A stretch of 64,000 nucleotides of DNA from CAKZLS01 sp963786305 (GCA_963786305.1 CAWAYL010000011.1:62001-126000); one strand, 5' to 3'; shown: positions 1-10,586, numbered from the stretch's first letter. Notes: a model not told the origin generated them from the sequence alone. A program made the numbers and translations.

Positions 1-102
1 ATGGGCGCCGTCAGACGCGCCGCCATGGGGGATCGGGACGAAGGCCCGCGCACGGGGCGCGATCCATATCCGGCCGAGGGGGGTCCGCTGCTCCGTCCGG
101 CC

Positions 103-1333
103 CTACGCCAACGGGCGGGTGTCGTCGATGATCTTGCCGTCGTTGGGCAGCGTGTCGGGGGCGGCGAGTTCGACGCGGCCCTTGAGCTTGCAGACCGCCT
201 GCAGTGTCTCCGCCACGGCGGCCGCGTCGGCGCCGCGGCTCTCGCAATGGAGCGTCATCACGTCGCGGCCGCTGCTCCTGGCTGACCACCAGGCGCGAGC
301 GGATGATCTCGGGGTGGCGCTTCGCCACCTCGGCGATCTGGGCGGGGTGGACGAACATGCCCTTGACCTTGGTGGTCTGGTCGGCGCGGCCCATCCAGCC
401 CTTGAGCCGCATGTTGGTGCGCCCGCACGGGCTCGGACCCCGGCAGCACCGCCGACAGGTCGCCGGTGGCGAAGCGGATCAGCGGGTATTCGCCGGTTGA
501 AGGTGGTGACCACCACCTCGCCGACCTCGCCGTCGGGCACGCCGTCGCCGGTGCCGGGGCGGACGATCTCGACGATCACGCATTCGTCGACGATCAGCCC
601 CTCCATGGCCGGCGTCTCATAGGCGATGAGGCCGAGGTCGGCGGTGCCGTACCACTGGTAGGCGTCGACGCCGAGCGCCTTGATGTCGGCCCGCAAGCCG
701 GGCGACAGGCCCTCGCCGGCGACCGAGGCGATCTTCACGCTGGAGACGTCGGCGTCCATCTCCCGCGCGGTCTCCAGCAGGATCTTCAGGAACGACGGCG
801 TGCCGGCGTAGTACCGCGGACGGACGTCCCGGATCGCCTGGATCTGCAATTCGGTGTTGCCGACGCCGGCCGGGAACACGGCGCAGCCGATGGCGCGGGC
901 GCCGCTGTCCACCATGGCGCCGGCCGGGGTGAAGTGATAGGAAAAGGTGTTGTGGATGACGTGGCAGGGGCGAAAGCCGGCGGCGAAAAAGGCGCGCCCC
1001 GTTCGCCAGTAATCGGTGCTCATGACCCTCGAGGTCGTAGATCGGCCCGGGCGACTGATAGATGCGCACCAGGCTGCCGCGGATGACCGTCGACAGTCCG
1101 CCGAACGGCAGGTCTCTTTTCTGCAGGTCGATGAGATCCGACTTGCGGGTCACCGGCAGGGTCGCCAGGGCGGCGCGGTCGACGATGTCCGTGGGCTCCA
1201 CATCGGCCAGCAGGGCGCGATAATGCGGAGCGTTGTCCTTGGCGTTGGCGATTTGGTAGGGAAGCTCGTCGAACAGCCTGGCGTCGCGCGCCTCGGGATC
1301 GCGAGTCTCCAGCTTGTCGTAATGCTCGGTCAT
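103..1333 (-). CDS. paaK: Phenylacetate-CoA ligase-like AMP-forming ligase (frameshifted)
   Basis: The product is an adenylate-forming ligase of the phenylacetate-CoA ligase family, which activates an aromatic or related acid to its CoA thioester in the cytoplasm. The N-terminus (MTEHYDKLETRDPEARDA) starts at 1333. Reading continues through a substrate/AMP-binding core containing GTPSFLKILLE, the QWYGTADLG block (family QxYGxTE) and YPLIRFATGDL, then the C-terminal GRADQTTKVKGMFVHP hinge, and ends with DDTRPLA at 103. The reading frame must change near 1020, 490, 430 and 280, so no single frame encodes the whole protein, but every family block is present in order over about 410 codons. It is the last gene of the liv-type operon, suggesting that it activates the imported acid. 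Family call secure; exact substrate unknown. Confidence 0.8.
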
Positions 1334-1381
1334 GAAAGCGGTCCACCCCAGCCCCCTGGCGTTTCCGGATGCCCCTGTCGA

Positions 1382-2221
<840 letters not shown>

Positions 2222-2253
2222 GATTGTTTCCTTGCTCTGTGCAACGGAAAGCG

Positions 2254-2277
2254 GTGGCCCCGCCGCGACGGGGCCAC
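2254..2277 (-). promoter_or_regulatory. Intercistronic stem-loop between livK and livF
   Basis: A perfect 9-bp inverted repeat (GTGGCCCCG / CGGGGCCAC, 6-nt loop) lies in the 76-bp gap between the binding-protein stop and the livF start. No strong T-run follows on the minus strand, so it is more likely a partial terminator or mRNA-stabilising hairpin. Such hairpins after binding-protein genes commonly keep that protein in excess over the transporter subunits. Confidence 0.5.
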
Positions 2278-2297
2278 GCCTTTCGTTCGGCCGACGA

Positions 2298-3581
2298 CTA
2301 CCAGCCCAGCCACTCGGGTTTGCGCGGGATATCGGCTTCGTAGACCTTGGTCATGCCGATGGTGCCGTCTTCCATCAACGCCGCGACATCGGCGTTGGCC
2401 GGCGCGTCGGACTTGACGTTGGCCTGGTAGACGAACACCTCGGTGAAGCCGCGGTGGTCTTCGGCGGTCCAGGTCGCCGGCGGGCAGACGCCCTCCATTC
2501 CCTCCGGTACCCAGTCTGTCTTCTGGTACATACCCTGCTTGATATTCTCGCCGGTGATGCCGCCGTTCTTGTCGGCCCACTCCATGGCCTCCTTCATGTA
2601 GAAAAACGAACACATGCCGCGGATGTAATGGACGGGCCAGTAGGTGACGTCGGGGTTGGATTCATTGGCGATCTTGTGCACCAGGTCCATGCCCGGCGCA
2701 TCGGCGTTCCACGGCGCCGCGCCCATCACCCAGACGACGCCATCGGCGGCCTTGCCGGCGGCCTTCATGGCGTTCTCGTCCATGCCCCAGATGTTGGCCA
2801 TGAACTGAACGTCGACGCCGACGGTCGAGCAGGCCTTCAGGAGCGAGATGTTGGAACCGGCGGTGTTGGCGAGAAAGGCGTAGTCGGCCCCCGACTCCTT
2901 GAGGCTCAGGCACTGGGCCTTGAAGTCGCCCGGCTTGAGGCTGTACTGGATCGCCGGCGCCACCTCGAAGCCCATCTCCTCGGCGTAGACCTCGCCAGCC
3001 TTCTTCGGCGCGTTGGGATAGGGATGGTTATCGCCCATGTGCACGTATTTGGGCTTGCCCTCGCCGCCCTTGGCCTTCCAGTCCTCGTCGGCCCATTGGA
3101 TCAGCGCCCGCGCGCCATCGGAATACGAGGGCGCCATGATGAAGTTGTAGGGGGTCGGCTTCTTGGTTTCCGGTCCCTTGCCGGTGGGATCGGTCAGGTG
3201 GGCCGAGTACGACGCCGAGAAATACGGAATTTGATCGGCCGCGACGAACCCGACCATCGCTTCGGTATCGCCGGTGCCCCAGCCCTGGATGGCCGCCGCG
3301 TCGCCCTGCTTCCAACCCTTATAGGTGGCGATGGCGCGCGGCACCTCGTACGAATAGTCGACGGTGTCGAGGTTCAAGGTCTTGCCGTTGATGCCGCCGT
3401 TGGCGTTGAGCCACTTGGCGGCGTCGACCTTGGCTTGACCGTATGGCTTGCCGACGGTGGCGGTGGCGCCGGTGAAGTCGACGAGATTGCCGACCAGGAT
3501 GTCGTCGGCGGTCGCCCCCGCCGCCAGCGCGACGGTCGCGATTCCCGCGAGCGCCGCGAACGTTCCGTGTCTCTTTTTCAT
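2298..3581 (-). CDS. livK: ABC transporter substrate-binding protein (LivK/type 1 periplasmic family)
   Basis: A 427-residue periplasmic solute receptor. It starts with a clear signal peptide (MKKRHGTFAALAGIATVALA, cleavage probably after AGATA), followed by DDILVGNLVDFTGATATVG, the usual opening of Liv-type receptors. I chose the ATG at 3581 rather than the one 15 bp upstream because GGGAG sits just ahead of it and overlaps the upstream ATG. The GINGKTLNLD block and the aromatic-rich AAPWNADAPGMD region fit the aromatic/organic-acid branch of the family rather than classical LivK. It lies downstream of livM and upstream of livF in one operon. The ligand cannot be read from sequence. Confidence 0.88.
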   Translation of the reverse strand: MKKRHGTFAALAGIATVALAAGATADDILVGNLVDFTGATATVGKPYGQAKVDAAKWLNANGGINGKTLNLDTVDYSYEVPRAIATYKGWKQGDAAAIQGWGTGDTEAMVGFVAADQIPYFSASYSAHLTDPTGKGPETKKPTPYNFIMAPSYSDGARALIQWADEDWKAKGGEGKPKYVHMGDNHPYPNAPKKAGEVYAEEMGFEVAPAIQYSLKPGDFKAQCLSLKESGADYAFLANTAGSNISLLKACSTVGVDVQFMANIWGMDENAMKAAGKAADGVVWVMGAAPWNADAPGMDLVHKIANESNPDVTYWPVHYIRGMCSFFYMKEAMEWADKNGGITGENIKQGMYQKTDWVPEGMEGVCPPATWTAEDHRGFTEVFVYQANVKSDAPANADVAALMEDGTIGMTKVYEADIPRKPEWLGW

Positions 3582-3666
3582 TGAACAAACTCCCATTCTT
3601 TTAGTTTGGTTGGTTTCTTGGTCTCCGATACGGTGGCCGTCGCTTGTCAGGTCATCGCACCCCCTC

Positions 3667-4758
3667 TCAATAGGAAAACGGATAGAGCTTCCAATACGCC
3701 TTGATCATCCGCCAGCGGTGAGCAAGACCGTCGGGCTCGAAGATCAGGAACAGAACGATGGCGAGGCCGATGGACGCCTGTTTGATCCAGGTCAGTCCGT
3801 CGGTGATCGCCGGGACGTTGCCCCACTCGGTGGTCCTGAGAATGCCGACGAGCCCCTGCATCACCTCCGGCAGCAGCACCATGAAGATGGTTCCCAGCAG
3901 CGCCCCCATCACCGAACCCAGGCCGCCGATGATCACCATGGCGAGAAACTGGATCGACAACAGGATGTTGAAGCCCTCCACCGACACGTACTGCAGGTAA
4001 TGTCCGTAAAGGGCGCCGCCGATGCCGGCATAGAACGACGAGATGCCGAAAGACAGGATGCGGTATTTGGTCAGGTTGACGCCCATGACCTCGGCCGAAA
4101 GGTAATGGTCGCGGACCGCCACGAAGGCCCGTCCGTCGCGCGAGCGCAACAGGTTGGCGGCCAGCAGATACATCACCACCATGTAGGCCAAGACGACGTA
4201 GAAATACTGCCGGTCGCCCTGGATCTCAAAGCCGAACAGCGAGAACGGCGCGGCCAGCGAGCCGGCCGAGCCGCCGGTGAACCAGTTGGCGCGGGCGAAG
4301 AAATCCTCGAGAATGAACTGCGACGCCAACGTGGCGATGGCGAGATACAGCCCCTTGATGCGGCCCGCCGGAATGCCGACGATCATGCCCACGGCCGTGG
4401 TCCAAAGGGCGGCCAGCGGAATGCTGAAGAATACCGGTATCCCGAGCGCACTGTTGAGCCATGCCGAAGCGAAGGCGCCGAAGCCGAAGAACGCCGCGTG
4501 ACCGAGCGAGATCTGCCCGGTGAAGCCGACCAGGATGTTGAGCCCGAGCGCGGCGATGCCGAGATAGCCGATCTGGATCATCAACGTGATCACGTAGTCG
4601 CTGACGAATTCGAACGGTCCGATCCGAAGCGGCGCCACGATCAGCAAAATCACGCCCAGGATCGCGAAGTTGCGCGACCACGGCGTCGGAAAGATGGTGG
4701 TGTCGGCGCGGTACGAGGTCTTGAACTCGCCGCACCGCATCATCGAATGACCTGCCAC
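3667..4758 (-). CDS. livM: Branched-chain-type ABC transporter permease LivM
   Basis: A 363-residue inner-membrane permease with about ten hydrophobic segments. The LivM signature GFTGQISLGHAAFFGFGAF lies near residues 85-105, and the EAA-like region GLYLAIATLASQFILEDFF is present. It starts 3 bp after the livH stop codon, so the two permease genes are tightly coupled. The C-terminus RWRMIKAYWKLYPFSY is typical of the organic-acid branch seen beside CoA ligases. It forms the translocation channel with LivH, and no frameshift is visible. Confidence 0.92.
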   Translation of the reverse strand: MAGHSMMRCGEFKTSYRADTTIFPTPWSRNFAILGVILLIVAPLRIGPFEFVSDYVITLMIQIGYLGIAALGLNILVGFTGQISLGHAAFFGFGAFASAWLNSALGIPVFFSIPLAALWTTAVGMIVGIPAGRIKGLYLAIATLASQFILEDFFARANWFTGGSAGSLAAPFSLFGFEIQGDRQYFYVVLAYMVVMYLLAANLLRSRDGRAFVAVRDHYLSAEVMGVNLTKYRILSFGISSFYAGIGGALYGHYLQYVSVEGFNILLSIQFLAMVIIGGLGSVMGALLGTIFMVLLPEVMQGLVGILRTTEWGNVPAITDGLTWIKQASIGLAIVLFLIFEPDGLAHRWRMIKAYWKLYPFSY

Positions 4759-4761
4759 GGC

Positions 4762-5655
4762 TCAGACCCTCTCGATCTCTTCGGTGCCGAACAGCCCGTA
4801 GGGCTTGATCATCAGGATGATGACCAGCACATAGAACGGCGCGATGCTGTAGAGGTTGCCGACGTGCAGCCACTGGCCGTCCACGTACTCCGCCACGTTC
4901 TCGAGGACACCGATGATCAGGCCGCCGACCACGGCGCCGATGATGGAATCGAGCCCGCCGAGGATCACCGCCGGGAAGACCTTGATACCGAAGAACGACA
5001 GCGCCGACGACACGCCGCTGACGATGCCGACGACCACGCCGGCGAGCGCCGAGACCATGGCCGAGATCGCCCACGACATGGCGAACATCTGCTTGATGGA
5101 GATGCCGAGACTCTGCGCCACCTGCTGGTCGAACGCGGTGGCGCGCATCGCCAGACCCATCCGGGAATATTTGAAGAACCAGGCGAAGCCGCCCATGATG
5201 AATATGGAAATGACCAGACTCATCAGATACGCGGGCTGCACGTTCAGACCGAGGATGTCCACCGAGCGGATTTCAAAAATGCGGGGAAAAGGCTGGACGA
5301 ACACGCCGAACATCCAGTTCATGATGGCCTGGAAGAAAATCGACAGCCCGATGGTGACCATGATTACCGAAATGATGGGTTCGCCGATCATCGGTCTCAG
5401 AACCAGCACCTGCAGCAGGATCCCGAACACCATCATGAACGCGAGCGTGATCAGGAATCCGGCGTAGAACGGAAGATTGAACTCCGTCAGCATCCACCAG
5501 CACACCCACGCGCCGATCAGCAGGAACTCGCCCTGGGCGAAGTTGACGATTTGGGAGGCCTTGTAGATCAGCACGAAACACATGCCGACGACGCCATAAA
5601 GCGTGCCGATGATCAGGCCGTTGACGATCAGTTGCAAAAGCAGTTCGAAATTCAT
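4762..5655 (-). CDS. livH: Branched-chain-type ABC transporter permease LivH
   Basis: A 297-residue integral membrane permease beginning MNFELLLQLIVNGLIIGTLY, the standard LivH N-terminus. It has the conserved NFAQGEFLLIGAWVCWW segment and the C-terminal GGLDSIIGAVVGGLIIGVLE motif. It follows the acyl-CoA ligase gene after a 58-bp gap holding a hairpin and is nearly contiguous with livM. GGGAGGGAAAGGG upstream is a strong ribosome-binding region. The reading frame is intact. Confidence 0.92.
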   Translation of the reverse strand: MNFELLLQLIVNGLIIGTLYGVVGMCFVLIYKASQIVNFAQGEFLLIGAWVCWWMLTEFNLPFYAGFLITLAFMMVFGILLQVLVLRPMIGEPIISVIMVTIGLSIFFQAIMNWMFGVFVQPFPRIFEIRSVDILGLNVQPAYLMSLVISIFIMGGFAWFFKYSRMGLAMRATAFDQQVAQSLGISIKQMFAMSWAISAMVSALAGVVVGIVSGVSSALSFFGIKVFPAVILGGLDSIIGAVVGGLIIGVLENVAEYVDGQWLHVGNLYSIAPFYVLVIILMIKPYGLFGTEEIERV

Positions 5656-5685
5656 CGGGCTTTGCCCTTTCCCTCCCGTAAAAGT

Positions 5686-5706
5686 CCCGCCGTTTCCGCC
5701 GGCGGG
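5686..5706. promoter_or_regulatory. Hairpin between acyl-CoA ligase and livH genes
   Basis: A 7-bp inverted repeat (CCCGCCG / CGGCGGG, 7-nt loop) sits in the ligase-livH gap. A TTTTT run follows it on the plus strand, the direction opposite to the operon; on the minus strand it is followed only by ACTTTTAC. It may be an attenuator, an mRNA-processing site, or a terminator for antisense transcription. Confidence 0.35.
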
Positions 5707-5713
5707 TTTTTGC

Positions 5714-7669
5714 TCATTCGGCCGCCTGTTTCGATGCCGTTTGATCCTCCTTGATGACGGTCACGACCTTCAGGTCGGTGACGATGCGCGACTGGGTCCC
5801 GTCCTGGAAGGTGATCATGGTGTCCACGTGAACCGCCTCGCGGTCGCCGTAAATGGTGTCGATGATGTCCGCGTATTTTTCGTTGATGACGCCGCGGCGC
5901 ACCTTGCGGGTGCGCGTCAACTCGCCGTCGTCGGGGTCCAGCTCCTTGTAGAGCAGCAGGAACTTGCGAATGCGATGGGCCTCCGGAAGGGTGGCATTGA
6001 CCTCTTCCACCTCCTTGTGGATGAGGTCGTAGACCTGGGGCTGACCCGAGAGATTGGCGTAATTGGTGAACGAGATGCGGCGCTGCTCGGCCCACTTGGA
6101 CAGAATCCCGAAGCGGATGCAGATGATGGCGGCGAGGTACGGCCGCTCGTGGCCGAGGATCACCGACTCGGCGACGAACGGCGAGAATTTCAGCTTGTTC
6201 TCGATGAACATGGGCGAGAACCGCGCGCCGCCCGACGTGGTGGCGATGTCCTTGATGCGGTCGATCACCACGAGGTGGCCGTTCTCCTTCTTGAAATAGC
6301 CGGCGTCGCCGGTGTACATCCAGCCGCCCCGCACGTCTTCCTTGGTGGCGTCTTCGTTCTTGTAGTAACCCAGGAACATGCCTGTGTTGCGCGCGACGAT
6401 CTCGCCGACGCCGATTTCGTCGGGATTGTCGATGCGCACCTCGGCGTTGTCGAACGGCTTGCCGACGCTGTCGAAATCCACGTCGTCCTCGGCGTGAATG
6501 GTGTAGGCGCCGGCCAATTCCGTCTGGCCGTAGAGCTGGCGCAGCGGCACCCCCATGGCGAGAAAGAAGCGGAAGGTTTCGGGTCCGAGGGCGGCGCCGC
6601 CGGTGGCCGCAGACTTGAGATAGGTGAAGCCCAGCCGGTCCTTTAGCGCCCGGAACAGGATCCAGTGCGCCAGCTTGGACGGCTCGCCCCGCTCCAGCGC
6701 TTCCATGCCCTTCTTCATGCCGAAATCGAATAGCCGCTGCTTGAGGCGGGTGGCGTCCATCATCCGCGAGCGTACATCGGCGGCGATGCTCTCCCAGGCG
6801 CGCGGTCCGAGCAGCAGGAAAGTCGGTCCGATCTCCCGCATATCCGCCATCATCGTCTCCTGCTCCTCGACGAAGTTGACGGTGATGCGGCTGATCAGCG
6901 ACTCGGCGACGGCGTACACCTGCTCCATGATCCACGGCAGCGGCAGCACCGAAACGTAGTTGTCGTCCGGCGACTTCGGGTCGGCGCGGAGATAGGCGAC
7001 GCAATGGTCGAGGAACTGTCCGCCCTGCATCATCGAAAGCTTCGGCTTGGCCGTGGTGCCGGACGTGGTGCAGAGGATCGCCACGTCGTCGCCGCGGCCC
7101 GCCGACACCTCGCGTTCGAAGAGCTCGGGATCCTCCGCATGCGCCTCCTCGCCCAACCGGTAGAGGTCGGCGACGTCGATCAGCCGCTCGTCGTCGTATT
7201 TGCGCATGCCGCGGGCATCGCAATAGACGATATGGCGCACGCACGGCGTGTCGTCGATCAGGTCGAGCAGCTTGTCCACCTGCTCCTCGTCCTCGGCGAT
7301 GATGATTTTGGCCTCGGCGTAGTTGATCAGATAGCTGACCTCCTCGCCCATGGAGTCCTGGTAGATGCCGAGCGACATGGCGCCGAGCGCATGGGCCGCC
7401 ACTTCGCCCCATACCCACTCGGGGCGATTGTCGCCGATCAAACCCACCGCGTCGCCGCGGACCAGACCCAGCCGCTTCATGCCGAGCGCCATGAGCCGGA
7501 CGCGATCGTGATAGTCGGCCCAGGTGAAGGCGTTCCAGATGCCGAATTCCTTCTCGCGCATCGCCACTTCGTCGGGCCAATTGCGGGCGTTATGGGCGAG
7601 CACCTTGGGAAACGTGTCGTGAACCGCGACGTCCGCGTACTCGGGCGGCCGTTTTCCGGGCGCCGCCAT
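5714..7669 (-). CDS. Long-chain acyl-CoA synthetase-like AMP-binding ligase
   Basis: A 651-residue adenylate-forming acyl-CoA ligase. Core motifs are all visible: the P-loop TTSGTTAKPK, the YGQTELAGAY adenine block, GWMYTGDAGYF, and the hinge DRIKDIATTSGGARFSP characteristic of the long-chain/FadD15-like branch. The chosen ATG at 7669 shares one base with the livG stop (TGATG), indicating translational coupling; upstream in-frame sequence is arginine-rich and antisense in character. Its place between livG and livH implies that it traps the imported acid as a CoA ester. The operon thus has two acyl-CoA ligases from different families. Substrate unknown. Confidence 0.9.
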   Translation of the reverse strand: MAAPGKRPPEYADVAVHDTFPKVLAHNARNWPDEVAMREKEFGIWNAFTWADYHDRVRLMALGMKRLGLVRGDAVGLIGDNRPEWVWGEVAAHALGAMSLGIYQDSMGEEVSYLINYAEAKIIIAEDEEQVDKLLDLIDDTPCVRHIVYCDARGMRKYDDERLIDVADLYRLGEEAHAEDPELFEREVSAGRGDDVAILCTTSGTTAKPKLSMMQGGQFLDHCVAYLRADPKSPDDNYVSVLPLPWIMEQVYAVAESLISRITVNFVEEQETMMADMREIGPTFLLLGPRAWESIAADVRSRMMDATRLKQRLFDFGMKKGMEALERGEPSKLAHWILFRALKDRLGFTYLKSAATGGAALGPETFRFFLAMGVPLRQLYGQTELAGAYTIHAEDDVDFDSVGKPFDNAEVRIDNPDEIGVGEIVARNTGMFLGYYKNEDATKEDVRGGWMYTGDAGYFKKENGHLVVIDRIKDIATTSGGARFSPMFIENKLKFSPFVAESVILGHERPYLAAIICIRFGILSKWAEQRRISFTNYANLSGQPQVYDLIHKEVEEVNATLPEAHRIRKFLLLYKELDPDDGELTRTRKVRRGVINEKYADIIDTIYGDREAVHVDTMITFQDGTQSRIVTDLKVVTVIKEDQTASKQAAE

Positions 7670-8508
7670 CACGCCACCTTCTCGTCGCCGGCACCGGCAC
7701 CGGCACCGGGCGGGGCGGCGCTGACGGACTCGTCTTCGTCGCCGAGATAGGCCTTCTTGACCTCGGGGTTGTCCATGATCTCGTCGGGAACGCCGTCGGC
7801 GATCTTGCGCCCGAAATCGAGCACGATCACCCGGTGCGAAATGTCCATGACCACGCCCATGTCGTGTTCGATCATGATCACCGTCATGCCCCATTCCTCG
7901 TTGAGATCGATGATGTAGCGGGCCATGTCCTCCTTTTCCTCGAGGTTCATGCCCGCCATCGGCTCGTCGAGCAGGATCAGATCCGGCTTCAGGGCAATGG
8001 CGCGGGCCAGTTCCACCCGCTTGCGCAAGCCATAGGGCAGCGTCCCGGTGGTCGCCTTGCGGATGGCCGAGATCTCGAGAAAGTCGATGATGTCCTCGAC
8101 CTCGCGGCGGTGCGCCAGTTCCTCCTTCTGGGCGCCGCCGATCCAGTAGAGCGCGCCGGTCAAAAAGTTGTTCTTGAGCAGGTGGTGGCGGCCCACCATG
8201 ATGTTGTTGAGCACCGACATGTGATTGAACAGAGCCAGGTTCTGGAACGTCCGGCCGAGGCCGAGGTGGGCTCGGGCATTCGGCTTCAGCTTGGTGACGT
8301 CCTGCCCCCGCAGGATGATTTGTCCTTCGGTGGGAGAGTAGCGGCCCGAGATGCAGTTGAGCATGGACGTCTTGCCGGCGCCGTTGGGGCCGATGATCGA
8401 AAACAGTTCGCCCTGTCTGACGGCGAAGTCCACGTGGCTCAGGGCTCGGACGCCGCCGAAACTCAAAGAGATGTCGCGCGCTTCCAAAATCAGGCCGTCG
8501 CCCGTCAT
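7669..8508 (-). CDS. livG: Branched-chain-type ABC transporter ATP-binding protein LivG
   Basis: A 279-residue ATPase and the first gene of the operon. Walker A is IIGPNGAGKTS, the signature region is LPYGLRKRVELARAIAL, and Walker B is LILLDEPMAGMN, with the LivG-type residues GLGRTFQNLALFNHMSVL. The signature lacks the classical LSGGQ, as is usual in this branch. The C-terminus ends in an acidic/Gly-Ala tail. The 184-bp gap upstream (8509-8692) is AT-richer than its surroundings and is the likely operon promoter region. Confidence 0.9.
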   Translation of the reverse strand: MTGDGLILEARDISLSFGGVRALSHVDFAVRQGELFSIIGPNGAGKTSMLNCISGRYSPTEGQIILRGQDVTKLKPNARAHLGLGRTFQNLALFNHMSVLNNIMVGRHHLLKNNFLTGALYWIGGAQKEELAHRREVEDIIDFLEISAIRKATTGTLPYGLRKRVELARAIALKPDLILLDEPMAGMNLEEKEDMARYIIDLNEEWGMTVIMIEHDMGVVMDISHRVIVLDFGRKIADGVPDEIMDNPEVKKAYLGDEDESVSAAPPGAGAGAGDEKVA

Positions 8509-8692
8509 TGGCTCAGTTCCTCCCGGTACGCCGCGCCGTTTCGGCGCTTGGTCTTTTTTCGTGACCGGCCCTAAATTGAGAACCGGTCGGTCGATTTAGC
8601 AACCTTGGTTCATAAAATACACTGCGCCACGCAAATTTGCCACTTCCGAAATGATGCGCGAGATTACGCGGTCGGCGAACGCTTAATCCAGG
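8509..8692 (-). promoter_or_regulatory. Probable promoter region of the liv-type operon
   Basis: This 184-bp gap precedes the first operon gene and contains an AT-rich patch (around 8600-8630, reading GTATTTTATGAACC on the minus strand) that stands out from the GC-rich surroundings. I could not assign firm -35/-10 boxes or an operator. Confidence 0.35.
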
Positions 8693-9147
8693 TCAGTTGA
8701 TCCGGGCGCGCACCATGGCGGAGACAAATTCGCTGACGATAACGACCCCGAACACGGCGATCAGCATAACCGCGACCTCGCGCCACGCGAACTGATTGAT
8801 CGACGCGTAAAGCTCAATGCCGATGCCGCCGGCGCCGACGATGCCGACAACGGTCGAATGCCGGACATTGGCGTCGAGGCGATAGATGCAGACGCCGAGA
8901 TGACGCGGCAGGATCTGCGGACGATGGCGTAGATCAGCAAGGCGGGAAAACTGGCGCCGGTGGCGCGCACCGCCTCCACCTGGCCGATGCTCATGTTCTC
9001 GATGTCCTCGGCCAGCATCTTGGCGATGAAACTCATGCTGGCGACGATCAGGGTAAGAACGCCGGCCAGCGGCCCGAAGCCGAAGATCTTCACGAAGAAA
9101 ATGGCGATGACCACTTCGTGGAACGTGCGGGTGAGCGCGATGATGGA
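8693..9147 (-). pseudogene. Truncated PhnE-type phosphonate ABC permease
   Basis: Only the C-terminal half of a PhnE-family permease is present, about 150 of the usual 260-290 residues. Recognisable blocks are ALTRTFHEVVIAIFFVKIFG, the EAA-like stretch VEAVRATGASFPALL, and the terminal VGIVGAGGIGIELY. The first two transmembrane segments are missing, and a frame change is needed near 8905. The fragment begins directly at the end of the HAD phosphatase gene with no stop codon between them. No PhnC or PhnD partner is nearby. This looks like a deletion junction rather than a working transporter subunit. Confidence 0.75.
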
Positions 9148-9934
9148 CCTCGAGCAGGGCCTCGGCGAGCTCGGCGAAACCGGCGCCGGCATCCCGCGCG
9201 GTGACATAGGCGGGCGCGGCCGTCAACTGATCTACGAAATTTCGGACATTGGCGACGCCAACCGCGTTCGCGAAATAGGCGAACAGGGGGGCGTCATTGG
9301 GCGAGTCCCCGATGAAGACGTAGCGATCCCCGTCGGTGTCGAGATCCACGCCGAACGCCTCCGCCAGCAAGTTCCGCGTCATCGCCAGCTTGTCGTACTC
9401 TCCGTACCAGCCGTTGACGTGGATGGAGCTGATCCGGGCCTGAGCGCCTTCGGAATGGAAAGCCTCGACGATCCGCTCGACCTCGTTTGGCGACAGCCGG
9501 GGAACGTCCTCGCAGAAATCGATGGCGAGATCGGCCGCGCGGTAGCCCTGGTCGGCGGAGACCGCGGCTCCCGGAACATCGGCGAGGATGCGCGCGCGGA
9601 GCCGCTCGAGCCGGCGCCGATGATCGGCCCGCCGCTCCGCGTCGACGAAAAAGCGCCGCTCCATCGTCCGTTCCTCCGCGAGGTATCTGAAATAAAAGGC
9701 GCCGTTCTCGCCGACGACGGCGTCGATGGGCCACATGCGGGCGATGTGATCGCACCAGCCGGCGGGCCGACCGGTGATGGGAACGCACAGGAACCCCGCC
9801 CGCGACAACCGCTCAAGCGCCGAATAGGCCTCGGCCGTCAGTTTGCCGGCGGTGGTCAGGGTGTCGTCGATATCAAAGAAAACGCCGCGAATGCGCCGGC
9901 GTTCCTTCAAGGAAAACTCAGTGATGGGCCGCAC
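9148..9934 (-). CDS. HAD-superfamily (class IIB-like) phosphatase
   Basis: A hydrolase of about 262 residues whose catalytic motif I is VFFDIDDTLT. Motif II lies in CVPITGRPAGWC, and motif IV in YVFIGDSPNDAPLFAYF. The insertion between motifs II and III matches the Cof/sucrose-phosphatase-like (IIB) cap type. The GTG at 9934 is preferred because GGGGAGG lies six bases upstream; in-frame ATGs at 10030 and 10039 lack a Shine-Dalgarno sequence. The frame runs without a stop into the PhnE remnant, so the natural stop has been lost by indel or deletion. Substrate not predictable beyond a phosphate ester. Confidence 0.8.
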
Positions 9935-10178
9935 CGTATCCTCCCCTACATGCGGATAGGATAAACCCGGGACCGGGAACGGGAAGTGTTTTCCTCCATC
10001 CTCCCGAACGACCTTCGACGAGGATGCCATTGAGGTCACGAATTGTTAATCAAATCCCTATTGACGAGGGGGGCATCGCGGCTCTACGAGTGCGCAAAAT
10101 CCAACCTCGAAACGCTTCCGCCCCAGGAGGGGATAGCCAAGTCTGTTCGCTGACTCTCGCAACGGAAAAGGTTTTATC

Positions 10179-10586
10179 ATGCCCGACACAATCGAAACGG
10201 ATTTCGCGCCCGTGCCGGCCGAGGCCGCGGGGACGCCTCCCCAGACAATCCCTTGCAACCCGGACGACGATGGGGCAACGGTTCGCCGGCTCACCATTCC
10301 CGATTTAACGCCGCTGATGGACGCGGCAGAGGGGCGTATTAATTTTATGATGGACGCCTGCGAAAAAACGCTCCGCTCCGCCATGCTCGTTTCCGCCGCC
10401 GGGTTCGAGTGCGGTACCATCTGGACAAGCGGCTGGCGGGACATTCGCGCCCACGCCGCCAACAGCATCTGGCGTACCAGTCAGATATCGGTGGGGGTTT
10501 CCAGCGATCTCGTGGACCGCTGGATGGATGTTCAGGTGCGTTCCCTGGACGCCACCGCCGCCCGACTGGCGGACGCGGACCACTAG
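10179..10586 (+). CDS. Hypothetical protein, possibly phasin-like
   Basis: A 135-residue soluble protein preceded by GGAAAAGG. The first 40 residues are acidic and proline-rich; the rest looks helical and alanine-rich with spaced tryptophans (IWTSGWRDIRAHAANSIW), a pattern reminiscent of phasins that coat polyhydroxyalkanoate granules. I do not recognise a definite family, and the resemblance is weak. It lies 292 bp upstream of a ParA-type ATPase on the same strand, so a role with that ATPase (cargo or adaptor) is possible. Confidence 0.5.
   Translation: MPDTIETDFAPVPAEAAGTPPQTIPCNPDDDGATVRRLTIPDLTPLMDAAEGRINFMMDACEKTLRSAMLVSAAGFECGTIWTSGWRDIRAHAANSIWRTSQISVGVSSDLVDRWMDVQVRSLDATAARLADADH

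Noticed and set aside
1..102. Sequence downstream of the PaaK-like gene
   Set aside because: The 102 bp at the window edge are GC-rich with only shadow frames; too short to identify a gene or terminator.
3448..5754. Open plus-strand frame of 768 codons opposite livH/livM/livK
   Set aside because: It is antisense to three clear transporter genes, has a His/Asp/Arg-rich composition typical of GC-rich shadow frames, and no recognisable domain or ribosome-binding site.
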